DNA of 64,000 nt from JBBIRG01 sp964410965 (GCA_964410965.1 CAYPIY010000001.1:62001-126000); one strand, 5' to 3'; counted from the stretch's first letter, positions 17,596-26,689 are shown. Made by a program: numbers and translations. Notes: generated from the sequence alone by a model not told the origin.

Positions 17596-18912
17596 TTGGA
17601 AAAGAACAAAACCGATATTAAAGACGCAAAAGGAAAAGTAGGCGTCTTGCTACCGGGCATGGGCGCGGTCGCAACAACCATGGTCGCAGGAACCATAGCT
17701 GTCCGCAAGGGCCTGGCAAAACCGATTGGTTCTCTTACCCAAATGGGCACCATCCGGCTGGGAAAGCGCACCGATAAACGTGTTCCAAAAATCAGCGAAT
17801 TTATACCTCTTGCAGGATTGAACGATATCACGTTCGGCGGATGGGACATTTTTCCCGATACTGCATATCAGGCCGCGGTAAAAGCAGGCGTACTGGACAG
17901 ACACCAGCTCGATCAGATAAAACCGGAACTGGACTCGATCAAACCTATGAAAGCCGTGTTCGACCAGAAATATGTCAAGCGGCTCGAAGGTCCGAATGTC
18001 AAAACCGGTAAAAATAAAATGGATCTTTCAGATCAGCTCCGGAAGGACATACAGGATTTCAAAAAAACAAATCAACTGGACAGGCTTGTCATGGTGTGGT
18101 GCGGATCAACGGAAATCTTCATCAAACCCGCAGATGTCCATCAAACCATCGAAAACCTTGAAAAAGGAATGAAAGAAAACGATCCCAACATTCCATCGAG
18201 CATGATCTATGCTTATGCGGCCATTAAGGAGGGCGTTCCTTACGCGAACGGAGCACCGAATCTTTCCGCGGACATCCCCGCCCTGATTGACCTTGCGAAT
18301 AAAGAGCATGTCCCGGTTTGCGGCAAAGATTTCAAAACCGGCCAGACCTTGATGAAAACCATTCTTGCCCCGGGATTCAAATCCCGCCTTTTGGGCCTTA
18401 ACGGATGGTATTCCACAAACATCCTCGGAAACCGCGACGGCGAGGTCCTCGATGATCCCGAATCATTCAAAACCAAAGAGGAAAGCAAATTATCGGTTCT
18501 GGAATACATCCTCCAGCCCGAAGTATATCCTGAGTTATACGGCGACATATCTCATGTGGTGCGCATCAATTATTACCCGCCCCGCGGAGACAATAAGGAA
18601 GGGTGGGATAACATAGATATCTTCGGCTGGCTGGGTTACCCGATGCAGATCAAAGTTGATTTTCTGTGTCGTGATTCCATTCTCGCCGCTCCGATTGTCC
18701 TCGATCTCGCATTGTTTCTTGATCTCGCAGGACGTTCAGGATTCAAGGGCATACAGGAATGGCTGTCGTTCTATTTCAAGAGTCCGATGCATGCCCCGAC
18801 ACTTTATCCTGAACATGATCTTTTCATTCAGCTGATGAAACTGAAAAACACCTTACGTTGGATGAAGGGTGAAGACCTTATCACCCATCTGGGTCAGGAA
18901 TATTACGATTAA
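17596..18912 (+). CDS. ino1: Inositol-3-phosphate synthase (MIPS)
   Basis: NAD-dependent isomerisation of glucose 6-phosphate to 1D-myo-inositol 3-phosphate. 438 residues. The N-terminal Rossmann loop reads LLPGMGAVATTMVAG (about 18-32); the catalytic/NAD region includes KDFKTGQT and LLGLNGWYSTNILGNRDG; C-terminal DFLCRDSILAAPIVLDLALF is typical of the family. A TTG start at 17596 with AAAAGGAG nine bases upstream is well supported, and no in-frame ATG lies nearby. It follows the CDP-alcohol phosphatidyltransferase, which suggests the product is used for an inositol lipid. A terminator follows. Confidence 0.95.
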   Translation: MEKNKTDIKDAKGKVGVLLPGMGAVATTMVAGTIAVRKGLAKPIGSLTQMGTIRLGKRTDKRVPKISEFIPLAGLNDITFGGWDIFPDTAYQAAVKAGVLDRHQLDQIKPELDSIKPMKAVFDQKYVKRLEGPNVKTGKNKMDLSDQLRKDIQDFKKTNQLDRLVMVWCGSTEIFIKPADVHQTIENLEKGMKENDPNIPSSMIYAYAAIKEGVPYANGAPNLSADIPALIDLANKEHVPVCGKDFKTGQTLMKTILAPGFKSRLLGLNGWYSTNILGNRDGEVLDDPESFKTKEESKLSVLEYILQPEVYPELYGDISHVVRINYYPPRGDNKEGWDNIDIFGWLGYPMQIKVDFLCRDSILAAPIVLDLALFLDLAGRSGFKGIQEWLSFYFKSPMHAPTLYPEHDLFIQLMKLKNTLRWMKGEDLITHLGQEYYD

Positions 18913-18932
18913 TCAATAATTTATTCTGATAA

Positions 18933-18961
18933 AGAGTAGGAGACCCCTGCTCTTTTTTTTT
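18933..18961 (+). terminator. Intrinsic terminator abutting the aroA start codon
   Basis: The stem AGAGTAGG pairs with CCTGCTCT (8 bp with one G-T pair), has a 5-base loop and is followed by nine T, the last of which is the base before the aroA ATG at 18962. It lies 20 bases after the ino1 stop. The only GGAG near aroA is inside this hairpin. Confidence 0.8.
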
Positions 18962-20251
18962 ATGAATGCGATTATTAAACCCGTCACCTCACTGAATATT
19001 GATACTGAACTTTCCGGAGATAAATCAATATCTCACCGGGCGGCAATGATTTCCGCGCTTGCGGAAGGAACATCGACTATAGCAAATTTTTCATCTTCAG
19101 CGGATTGCCGGTCAACACTCGACGGTCTGGAGAAACTGGGCGTTACAATTCACCGATCAAATAATAACGGGATTTCCATCAAGGGGAATGGGAGATTCGG
19201 ATTCACCGCTCCGGAAACTACGCTGGATTGCGGAAATTCAGGAACAACGGCGCGGCTTCTTGCAGGTATTCTCGCTGGACAGCTGTTTGATTCAGTCATT
19301 ACTGGGGATGAGTCGCTCCTGAAAAGGCCCATGAAACGAATCGCGGATCCGCTGACCCGAATGGGATCTCAAATTGAATTGGCCGATGGACAAACACTCC
19401 CGGCAAAAATACATGGTAAACCTCTTCACGGAATTGAATACATCGTCCCCGTCCCCAGCGCGCAGGTTAAATCGAGCCTGGTTCTGGCTGGTCTTCTTGC
19501 TGACGGAGAAACGAGTATTACAGAAACCCTGCTCACACGCGATCATACGGAACGCATGATTCCGGGAATACGCATACAGGATTCACAGGATAAACGTACG
19601 ATCACAATGAGCCGGGAAATCCGCATAGAACCCCGCCATTACATTATTCCCGGTGATATTTCCTCAGCTGCGTTTTTAATCGCAGCAGGCCTGATGATAC
19701 AAGAGTCAAAAGTAATCCTGAGAAATATTTCTATTAATCCGACTCGTACGCTTTTTATTAAAATCCTTCAGGATGCCGGCGCCGAAATCAATATAACCAA
19801 TGCCAAAACTGATTCTGCGGAACCTTATGCCGATATTGAAGTCAAGCCGCTCCGAGGAAGCTTAGATTCTTTCAGTATCACGCCCGGCATGATTCCCTTG
19901 ATTATTGATGAAATACCCATTCTTGCCGTACTGGGAACTCAATGCAGCAAAGCAATTGAAATCCGTCATGTCCGCGAACTCCGCTACAAAGAATGCGACC
20001 GCATTTCGGCTATTGTAAACAATCTGCGCGCGATGTCCCTGAACTGCGAAGAATACGACGACGGATTCAGAATACAGCCTGGTAAACTGCATGGCGCAAC
20101 TATCGACAGTAATCACGATCACCGGATCGCGATGGCATTCAGTGTCGCCGCTCTGGCGGCACAACTTGAATCTGTAATCACCCATACCGAATGCGTCTCA
20201 ATCTCCTTTCCGGAATTTTTTTCACTGCTTAAAATAAATAACTTTTATTAA
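18962..20251 (+). CDS. aroA: 3-phosphoshikimate 1-carboxyvinyltransferase (EPSP synthase)
   Basis: Sixth step of the shikimate pathway: shikimate 3-phosphate plus phosphoenolpyruvate to EPSP. 429 residues with the family motifs SGDKSISHRAAM (18-29), DCGNSGTTARLLAG, PSAQVKSS, TRDHTERM, DEIPILAVLG and LRYKECDRI, and the closing DHRIAMAFSVAAL. The ATG at 18962 starts the protein just where family members start, yet it directly follows a terminator T tract and has no free ribosome binding site; GGAG lies 19 bases upstream within the hairpin. No other shikimate gene is in the window. Confidence 0.96.
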   Translation: MNAIIKPVTSLNIDTELSGDKSISHRAAMISALAEGTSTIANFSSSADCRSTLDGLEKLGVTIHRSNNNGISIKGNGRFGFTAPETTLDCGNSGTTARLLAGILAGQLFDSVITGDESLLKRPMKRIADPLTRMGSQIELADGQTLPAKIHGKPLHGIEYIVPVPSAQVKSSLVLAGLLADGETSITETLLTRDHTERMIPGIRIQDSQDKRTITMSREIRIEPRHYIIPGDISSAAFLIAAGLMIQESKVILRNISINPTRTLFIKILQDAGAEINITNAKTDSAEPYADIEVKPLRGSLDSFSITPGMIPLIIDEIPILAVLGTQCSKAIEIRHVRELRYKECDRISAIVNNLRAMSLNCEEYDDGFRIQPGKLHGATIDSNHDHRIAMAFSVAALAAQLESVITHTECVSISFPEFFSLLKINNFY

Positions 20252-20260
20252 TACTTCGAA

Positions 20261-20284
20261 AATCATATCTTGATATGATGTTTT
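20261..20284 (+). terminator. Weak hairpin between aroA and the oxidoreductase gene
   Basis: ATCATATC-TT-GATATGAT is followed by a G and four T, just after the aroA stop. The stem is A/T-rich and the T run short, so it may be a weak terminator or an operator-like palindrome. Confidence 0.35.
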
Positions 20285-20308
20285 ATGACCTTGCTTCAGG
20301 AGATCCAC

Positions 20309-21346
20309 ATGATCAGAGAAAAATCAAAATCTGAACAGCCTGTCCGGATTGCGGTGATCGGTTGCGGCGCCATCGCCCAGATTGTCCATTTACCCATATT
20401 GTCCAAAATGCCCGATGTCCGCCTGTCAGCGATTGTCGATCCTGATGCAAACAAAATTCAAATGCTTGCTGAAAAATACAAAATCCAGCACTGTTTTACC
20501 GAACACCAGAAATGTCTCGCCATGGACGATCTTGACGCGGTTCACATTTGCACCCCCAATCATTTTCATTCTTCTATGGCCATTGACGCGCTCGGCGCCG
20601 GTAAACATGTACTGGTCGAAAAACCAATTGCCCGCACCGTAGAAGAAACAGAAGCGATGGTCGCCGAAGCGAAAAAAAGAAAAAAAATTCTTATGGTGGG
20701 TATGAATAACCGCTTCCGGCCTGATTCCATGATCCTGAAGAATTTCGTCGAGGGTAATGAACTGGGTAATATTTTTTATACAAAAACGGGCTGGCTGCAG
20801 AGGCGTGAAAGCTGGAATCCGAGAGCGTGGGCGAGAAAAAAACAAACCGCGGGCGGCGGCGTCTTTATGGATCTCGGCATATCCATGATCGACCTCTCCA
20901 TCTGGCTGATGGGTAAACCCAAAGCCGTAAGTGTATACGGCGCGATGTATAATCATTACCAGAAAGAAGGAATCGAGGATTCATCCACAACGATGATCCG
21001 GTTTAACAATCACGCCGTCCTGAGCGTTGAGGTAAGCTGGACTTTACTGATGGAGCATGATTTCATGTACACGAACCTCTTCGGCACTTCGGGCGGGGCG
21101 TTGCTGAACCCTCTCCGCATTCACAAAGAGATGCAGGGCAATCTTGTCAATATCACCCCGACGAAGCTTGACAAGCCCGAGAATAACCACCGCAAATCGT
21201 ATGAATACGAAATCAAACATTTTGTTGAATCAATCAAACATTCACGCCCCGTCATATCAGGAGGAGATGAAGCGCTTGAAATCATGAAAATTGCTCATGC
21301 CGTTTATCAGTCCGCCAAAGAAAAACATGAAATCATTTTAAAATGA
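20309..21346 (+). CDS. Gfo/Idh/MocA-family oxidoreductase
   Basis: NAD(P)-dependent oxidoreductase, probably acting on a sugar or polyol. 345 residues: a Rossmann domain with AVIGCGAIAQIVHLP near the N-terminus, the family signature EKPIARTVEE with its conserved Lys-Pro (about 100), and the C-terminal alpha/beta domain with GGGVFMDLGISMIDL containing a conserved Asp. The ATG at 20309 has CAGGAGA five bases upstream, better than the ATG at 20285. It overlaps the HD-domain gene by 4 bases, so the two are translationally coupled. The substrate cannot be told; nearby inositol synthesis makes an inositol-type substrate possible but unproven. Confidence 0.88.
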   Translation: MIREKSKSEQPVRIAVIGCGAIAQIVHLPILSKMPDVRLSAIVDPDANKIQMLAEKYKIQHCFTEHQKCLAMDDLDAVHICTPNHFHSSMAIDALGAGKHVLVEKPIARTVEETEAMVAEAKKRKKILMVGMNNRFRPDSMILKNFVEGNELGNIFYTKTGWLQRRESWNPRAWARKKQTAGGGVFMDLGISMIDLSIWLMGKPKAVSVYGAMYNHYQKEGIEDSSTTMIRFNNHAVLSVEVSWTLLMEHDFMYTNLFGTSGGALLNPLRIHKEMQGNLVNITPTKLDKPENNHRKSYEYEIKHFVESIKHSRPVISGGDEALEIMKIAHAVYQSAKEKHEIILK

Positions 21347-22008
21347 CCGGTACGACGACGAACTCGGTTGTTCATGAAATAAGCGAACAAGTCAAAAGCC
21401 TTCTGGCCCGTGAATCAACCGGGCACGACTGGTGGCATAGTGAAAGAGTACGAAAAAACGCTGTTTATATCTGTGACCGCGAAGGCGGTAACCGTTTGAT
21501 CATTGAATGCTCCGCTCTGCTTCATGATATTGACGACTGGAAATTCAGAACTGACCGCGATAATGCCTCCCAAACATCGATTTATGAAATTTTGAGGCAA
21601 TCGCAGGCAGAACAAGACATTGTCCATTCTGTGTTAGAAATTATTGAGGGAATTTCATTCAAAGGAGCCGGCGTTCTTCAGCCGGAATTACCGATCGAAG
21701 GACAGATTGTCCAGGACGCTGACCGGCTTGACGCTCTGGGCGCCATAGGAATCGCACGCGCGTTCGCTTATGGCGGATTCAAGCATCGTCCGTTATATGA
21801 CCCCGATATACCTCCGTATCTTCATCAGAGTTTTGAGGAATATAAATCCAAACAAAGCACGACCCTTAATCATTTCCACGAAAAACTGCTCCTTCTCAGG
21901 AACAGAATGAACACAAACACCGGCAGGAGGATTGCAGAACAGCGTCATCAATTTATCGAAAGTTTTCTTTCCGAATTCATGACTGAATGGAACGGGATCA
22001 TCAATTAA
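21343..22008 (+). CDS. HD-domain phosphohydrolase
   Basis: Predicted metal-dependent phosphohydrolase, 221 residues, resembling the YedJ group. HD-superfamily residues: His32 within GHDWWHSERV, the His61-Asp62 pair in ALLHDIDDW, and a later conserved Asp in QDADRLDALGAIGIARAF. Its ATG overlaps the stop of the oxidoreductase (ATGA), so the two are coupled and may act on related metabolites. Likely substrates are nucleotides or sugar phosphates; none is indicated by sequence alone. A strong terminator follows directly. Confidence 0.85.
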   Translation: MTGTTTNSVVHEISEQVKSLLARESTGHDWWHSERVRKNAVYICDREGGNRLIIECSALLHDIDDWKFRTDRDNASQTSIYEILRQSQAEQDIVHSVLEIIEGISFKGAGVLQPELPIEGQIVQDADRLDALGAIGIARAFAYGGFKHRPLYDPDIPPYLHQSFEEYKSKQSTTLNHFHEKLLLLRNRMNTNTGRRIAEQRHQFIESFLSEFMTEWNGIIN

Positions 22009-22036
22009 AAAGCCGTCAAAAATGACGGCTTTTTTC
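22008..22036. terminator. Bidirectional intrinsic terminator
   Basis: AAAAGCCGTCA-N4-TGACGGCTTTTTT: an 11-bp stem flanked by A and T runs on both sides. It serves the HD-domain gene on plus and the lipoprotein gene ending at 22047 on minus. Confidence 0.92.
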
Positions 22037-22046
22037 GGATGCTTGC

Positions 22047-23798
22047 TTATTTTTTCCTTATAGCCAGGCGCGCGGTTTCTTTGTTCGCCTGTTTCTGCTT
22101 CAGAAACGGGTAATTCTCTTCATTTCTCACATAAAAACTTCCGGCAGTAAAGGTTTTAGTCGTTATAGTATTGAAACTGTAACCCGTAAAAGAGAAAGTT
22201 CCCTGAATGACATCATTATCAAAACGGGTTATGACAACTGATCCCGTGTGTGTGTAATCCGTTTCCCAACGGTCATAGGTACCGTTATCAAAACAGTAAT
22301 GAGCGACATTACCTGAAATGCCGCCTAAATCATACGTTCCGGGACCCGTAACATTGAACAGATCAATACTGATGTGATCGTCAACATAGGTGATATCGTT
22401 ATCGATGTATCTTTCACCGCTTATCCATAAGCTGGTTCCGTAACTTTCACCCCAGGCATCACACCCTTTCCAGTTTGCACCGTCGATCTGCGAAACCATC
22501 CAGGTAAGGCCGACTGTGTCGATATCGATGTCAAAAATGCGCTTAAACTCAGTTGAAGTCGTAATGAAAGGAAATATACCGTTAAAGGAGGGATCCGGAA
22601 AAACCGTATTGCTGAATTTCCACTTCAAATCATTTCCGCAATCCGCGGTCTGGATAAGAATCCTGTAATCGGGCATCTTGGCCTTGAAATCCTGGATCGG
22701 ATTGATAAAGAATTGACCCATATTAACCACCACGCTGTCATTGAAATCATTTACGTCGTAAACGGTTACATTCTGGATCAGCCCGTTGCTGATATCCCGT
22801 AAATGGCCTTCCATTTCATCGAAATCGGTCGTGTCCATGAAAGCAGTATCCATTTTGATCAGGTCATCATTTTGCAGGTCAGTTTCCGCCCTGAGAAACC
22901 GGATAGCCCCGATCAGGGTATCAGCGGCAGTCATAAGGTCGGTCCGTGCCGCCGACAGTTCATGGCCTGAATTCAGAGTAAGGAAAGCGCTTCCCGGACT
23001 CAGAGTCTGCGCTATAGTACCGGCTGAATAGTCCGGAACATCAAGGTTGTATGCGTTGAAAACCCTGAACGAAGCTCTCATGGTCAGCAATGCGCCGTGA
23101 AGAACTTTCAATTCGGTCATGTCCATTTCCCTTGGATCGGAATCCATATCCCCCTGCATCCGGGGAGAAACCATGAAAACAAAAGCCGGGTCCTTTTCTA
23201 TGAATTCCAGCCTTGCGATGGCATAGTCAATCGCCGGAATGACTTTCCTTCGGATCACGCTTTGTACCTCACTGATCAGCGGCGGATTGGCCAATGCGAC
23301 TTTCAGGAACGGGCGAAAATGTCCTGCCAACTCATTTTCACGTTTTGCATTCAGTACATTCGGGGTAAAGGGATTCAGCCTGAACTGCAGCATCGAGGAG
23401 TTAAGGGATGCCGGTTTCCCCGGGGAACTTTTTGCGGATTTGTTAAATATTGAGGCCGTGTCAAGATATTCCTGAAACCTGTTTTTGATGTTTTTCAATT
23501 CATTGTCCTCGTTCAGCTGCATGATTTCTGTTAATGCGGCCCCAAGATTTGCCGTACGGATTCGAGTTGAATCTGTCGAAGCAAGCATGGTTTCCTTGAA
23601 CATCTCATTGGCCTGTGAGAAATATGCCTGACACTCGAAAGGATCGCCTTCTTCACAGTTAATAAGCCTGTACATGGAATTTTCCATGCGGATTAAGGCA
23701 TCATCCAACCTGTCTTCAGCTCCTGTGTCCTCGCCGCAACCCGGGAGAAACACTAACAGACAAGCCAAAACAGGCAAATATTTCAATATGGTTTTCAT
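22047..23798 (-). CDS. Predicted lipoprotein of unknown function
   Basis: A 583-residue protein with a signal peptide and lipobox LPGC (Cys21), so probably anchored to a membrane from the periplasmic side. The first ~330 residues look mainly alpha-helical (repeated charged and aliphatic stretches, for example DDALIRMENSMYRLINC); the last ~200 are beta-rich (SYGTSLWISGERYIDN, HTGSVVITRFDNDVIQGTFSF), perhaps a sandwich or calycin-like domain. I do not recognise the family. The ATG at 23798 follows AAAGGAGTGTAGT. Two palindromes lie just upstream. It sits downstream of the beta-barrel gene on the same strand. Confidence 0.65.
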   Translation of the reverse strand: MKTILKYLPVLACLLVFLPGCGEDTGAEDRLDDALIRMENSMYRLINCEEGDPFECQAYFSQANEMFKETMLASTDSTRIRTANLGAALTEIMQLNEDNELKNIKNRFQEYLDTASIFNKSAKSSPGKPASLNSSMLQFRLNPFTPNVLNAKRENELAGHFRPFLKVALANPPLISEVQSVIRRKVIPAIDYAIARLEFIEKDPAFVFMVSPRMQGDMDSDPREMDMTELKVLHGALLTMRASFRVFNAYNLDVPDYSAGTIAQTLSPGSAFLTLNSGHELSAARTDLMTAADTLIGAIRFLRAETDLQNDDLIKMDTAFMDTTDFDEMEGHLRDISNGLIQNVTVYDVNDFNDSVVVNMGQFFINPIQDFKAKMPDYRILIQTADCGNDLKWKFSNTVFPDPSFNGIFPFITTSTEFKRIFDIDIDTVGLTWMVSQIDGANWKGCDAWGESYGTSLWISGERYIDNDITYVDDHISIDLFNVTGPGTYDLGGISGNVAHYCFDNGTYDRWETDYTHTGSVVITRFDNDVIQGTFSFTGYSFNTITTKTFTAGSFYVRNEENYPFLKQKQANKETARLAIRKK

Positions 23799-23822
23799 AC
23801 TACACTCCTTTATATATTTGTC

Positions 23823-23839
23823 AATTCATTTAATGAATT
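23823..23839. promoter_or_regulatory. Palindrome upstream of the lipoprotein gene (operator candidate 1)
   Basis: AATTCATT-T-AATGAATT is a perfect 8-bp inverted repeat with a one-base centre, 25 bases upstream of the start codon at 23798. Such spacing suits a dimeric regulator; the family is unknown. Confidence 0.4.
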
Positions 23840-23856
23840 ACTTTACCTTTAAACAT

Positions 23857-23872
23857 GTAAATGTACATTTAC
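23857..23872. promoter_or_regulatory. Palindrome upstream of the lipoprotein gene (operator candidate 2)
   Basis: GTAAATGTACATTTAC is a perfect 16-base palindrome, about 33.5 bases centre to centre from the first, close to three helical turns. It lies seven bases past the end of the beta-barrel gene, so a weak terminator role is also possible, but no T run follows on minus. Confidence 0.4.
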
Positions 23873-23878
23873 GTAAAA

Positions 23879-25297
23879 TTAAAAACAATATAAATAATTG
23901 ATCTTTATAAACAATCCGCCCTCGGTATGCGTACCTGATTTGTCCGACAACAGATTTTCGGTCTGAAGGGGTATTAATTGGCGCAAACATAACTGGAAAT
24001 CTCCCGTTAAAAAAGGCAGCTGGTACATCAGTCCAAGATTGAGATAATTTGTATTTTTGTTTTTTTGGTAAGATCCCCTGTCAATTACATTGAAAAAACT
24101 GTCCTGTTTTCTGTATGTATATTTTCCGTCCATAGTAAATGAAAGCCATCCGACATACAGCTCGGCTATGTGAACCGAATTGACTTTAAAAGACGGTTTT
24201 AATGACCAACTGTGTACCGCTGTTTGACCGTCCAGATCATTGTAATAACTGACTCCCAGCAAACCTGCAATATCCTGCGAAAACGGCCAGGTTTCTATGA
24301 TCAGGCCGGTATGTTCCTTGCCATTTAAATACCCGTATTTTAACACATATTTCACTGAAGCGCTTTGAGAGAACATGAGCCCGGCCTGGTATTTTTCTAA
24401 ATGTACTCTGGGAACATTGATCTTACCGTATTGCAGATTATTCTTAAAATTATAGGTCTTATAATCGTAATACTCACGGGCAAAACCCGCAAATAAATAA
24501 AATTGATCAAACCCGGATCCGGCATTTACTCCCAGCTTCTCTGAATTCCCGTCAAGCGTTGCCGTAAAATGATTCCTCGGCTGTTGACGTGAATCATAAC
24601 TGCAGATATGATAATAAGCGTGCAAATCTGTTTTTTTCAAGCCGGCAAAATTAAAAAAAAACCGGTACTCTCTCCGGAAGTAATGTACCGGAAGGTAAAT
24701 GGTTTCGGTTTCATATCGAATGATATTCTGATGCGACCGGCAGCCGTTTTCAGCGGACATTCCCCATTCTGCATGGGAAGTGATAAACCGGATTTCTCCT
24801 CCGTATAAGAACGAATTCGTTTTACTGCCTTCATCCCGTCCCGCGTTAATGCTGAATATAAATGGCGGTATCACATCCCGACTGTAGCTGAGACTGTAAC
24901 TTCGCAGTTCATTTTCACTTTCAAACCGGTTATCTGATTGCCTTGAGTGCAGTCTGACCTGGGATCGATCAAGGCTGTACTTGAATTTAAGTCCGTGATG
25001 AGGCCGATTCAAGGAAAAATTATGCCGGTAGGATATGCTGTAAGAACATTGTCCGGCTGATACGGACTGCTTTTTATCCTGATACCTGATAATATTATCA
25101 TAACCAGCAGATAAATGGACAGCGTTCAAATGGCGCGATCCTGCATCCGCGACTGTTCCGTAAGAATAGTCCTGATCGAATACAATAACGGGGATATTAC
25201 TGAAAAACAATCCGGAGCTCATTACATCCTGCGCCGTAAGTTTTGAAAGGAACAACTGACAGGCCGATAAAAACCATGCAGTCAGCACGCGGTTCAT
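23879..25297 (-). CDS. Predicted outer-membrane beta-barrel protein
   Basis: A 472-residue protein with an N-terminal signal peptide (about 1-22, ending LTAQ), then alternating polar/aromatic beta strands throughout (for example HGLKFKYSLDRSQVRLHS, HFTATLDGNSEKLGVNAG) and a C-terminal strand ending in Phe (IKINYLYCF), the usual outer-membrane assembly signal. No plug domain or known family motif seen. Its start is one base after the stop of the CorC/CNNM-like gene, so it is part of that operon. Transport or structural role unknown. Confidence 0.65.
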   Translation of the reverse strand: MNRVLTAWFLSACQLFLSKLTAQDVMSSGLFFSNIPVIVFDQDYSYGTVADAGSRHLNAVHLSAGYDNIIRYQDKKQSVSAGQCSYSISYRHNFSLNRPHHGLKFKYSLDRSQVRLHSRQSDNRFESENELRSYSLSYSRDVIPPFIFSINAGRDEGSKTNSFLYGGEIRFITSHAEWGMSAENGCRSHQNIIRYETETIYLPVHYFRREYRFFFNFAGLKKTDLHAYYHICSYDSRQQPRNHFTATLDGNSEKLGVNAGSGFDQFYLFAGFAREYYDYKTYNFKNNLQYGKINVPRVHLEKYQAGLMFSQSASVKYVLKYGYLNGKEHTGLIIETWPFSQDIAGLLGVSYYNDLDGQTAVHSWSLKPSFKVNSVHIAELYVGWLSFTMDGKYTYRKQDSFFNVIDRGSYQKNKNTNYLNLGLMYQLPFLTGDFQLCLRQLIPLQTENLLSDKSGTHTEGGLFIKINYLYCF

Positions 25298-25298
25298 G

Positions 25299-26606
25299 TC
25301 AGCGGGCTCGTTGAAATGCCGGATCGACGTCGACTCTGACTTGCTGGATCCGTTTTGGATTTTTTTTCGTTATGGTAAATGTAAAAGGCTGGTATTCGAT
25401 TTTTTCTGACAAATGCGGAATATGTCCGGCACGGTCGTTCAGAAAACCGGCGAGGGTCTTGTAATTTGTGTCTTCAGGAACTTCGGAACGGAAGTGCCGG
25501 TTAAAATCATCGATGCTGATCGAGGGACTCACCAGATAACTTCCGTCCGGCTGGGGCTCGATTTCATTTCTTTCGTCGTCGTATTCATCCTGGATTTTTC
25601 CGACGATCTTCTCAATGATGTTCTCGAGTGTCACAATTCCGCTGGTTCCGCCGAATTCATCGATTACAACTCCGAGATGCATTTTCTGCTGGAGCAGGTC
25701 CTGCATCAGCCTGTTAATGCTGGTCGTTTCGGGGACGAAATATACTGGTCGCAGGACGGTCTCCAGCCGGGTCACTTCGGATTTCCCGTCGATTTTAAAC
25801 AAATCCTTTACGTACAGGATACCGATGATTGAATCGATGGAATTCCGGAAAACCGGAATCCGCGTATATCCGCTGTCAATCGCAAGTTTCCAGTTCTTAC
25901 TGAAAGATTCATCGGCATTCAGGGCGAAAATCTCCGGGCGCGGCACTTTAATATCCCCTGCGGTCGTCTCCGTAAAATTGAAGATGTTTTCAATGAATTT
26001 ATATTCGGTTGCGTCGATCACACCGCTTTTGCGTCCGTTGGCAATCATCAGGCGGATTTCTTCTTCCGACTGGACAACTCCGCTTTCCCCTTCGAGACGG
26101 ATGCCTACAACCCGAAGCATCAGGTTAGCGCTGGCATTGAGCACATATATAAAAGGCCGGAAAATGACATAAAACAGTCTCAGAGGGAGAGCGACCCCCA
26201 TGGTAAATGCCCTGGGATACTGGATTGCTGCGTATTTCGGGGCCTGTTCACCCAGTGTGATATGAAGGAAAGTGATGATGGAAAAACCGATAAAGAATGA
26301 GACGCCGTTGATGATTCTCGGTTCGGTGATTCCGACCCATCCGATCACAGGCTCAACCAGATGAGCCATGGCAGGCTCCCCGATCCATCCAAGAGCAATA
26401 CTAGCCATGGTAATTCCGAGCTGGGACGCGGATAAATAGATATCAAGATGAGTGATCACATGCTTGGCCGTATTCGCCCGCTGGTTATTTTCATCGACCA
26501 GCTCGTCGATCTGCGTGGACCGGACTTTTACGATGGCGAATTCCGCCGCCACAAAAAAACCGTTGATAAAAACAAGTAAAAAAACCGCAAGTATGTCTAA
26601 AGCCAT
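25299..26606 (-). CDS. CNNM/CorC-family (hemolysin C-like) membrane protein
   Basis: 435 residues: an N-terminal DUF21/CNNM membrane domain with about four helices (residues 1-165, FINGFFVAAEFAIVKVR), two CBS domains (about 195-330, including IKVPRPEIFALN and VIDEFGGTSGIVTLENI) and a C-terminal CorC/HlyC transporter-associated domain (about 345-430). Members of this family are linked to magnesium efflux or sensing and bind nucleotides through the CBS pair. The ATG at 26606 is preceded by AAAAGGAAACT. It is followed after one base by the beta-barrel gene. The older name hemolysin is misleading. Confidence 0.92.
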   Translation of the reverse strand: MALDILAVFLLVFINGFFVAAEFAIVKVRSTQIDELVDENNQRANTAKHVITHLDIYLSASQLGITMASIALGWIGEPAMAHLVEPVIGWVGITEPRIINGVSFFIGFSIITFLHITLGEQAPKYAAIQYPRAFTMGVALPLRLFYVIFRPFIYVLNASANLMLRVVGIRLEGESGVVQSEEEIRLMIANGRKSGVIDATEYKFIENIFNFTETTAGDIKVPRPEIFALNADESFSKNWKLAIDSGYTRIPVFRNSIDSIIGILYVKDLFKIDGKSEVTRLETVLRPVYFVPETTSINRLMQDLLQQKMHLGVVIDEFGGTSGIVTLENIIEKIVGKIQDEYDDERNEIEPQPDGSYLVSPSISIDDFNRHFRSEVPEDTNYKTLAGFLNDRAGHIPHLSEKIEYQPFTFTITKKNPKRIQQVRVDVDPAFQRAR

Positions 26607-26637
26607 AGTTTCCTTTTAGCCGTATTGGCGTATAACG

Positions 26638-26665
26638 GCAAAAGGTAATCTTGACAGATTACCTT
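26638..26665 (-). terminator. Hairpin terminator after the aldehyde dehydrogenase gene
   Basis: On the minus strand, AAGGTAATCT pairs perfectly with AGATTACCTT (10 bp) across a GTCA loop and runs into TTTT partly within the stem. It lies 24 bases after the dehydrogenase stop and before the CorC/CNNM gene. Confidence 0.6.
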
Positions 26666-26689
26666 CATGATCCTGGTACGTTTATGTCG

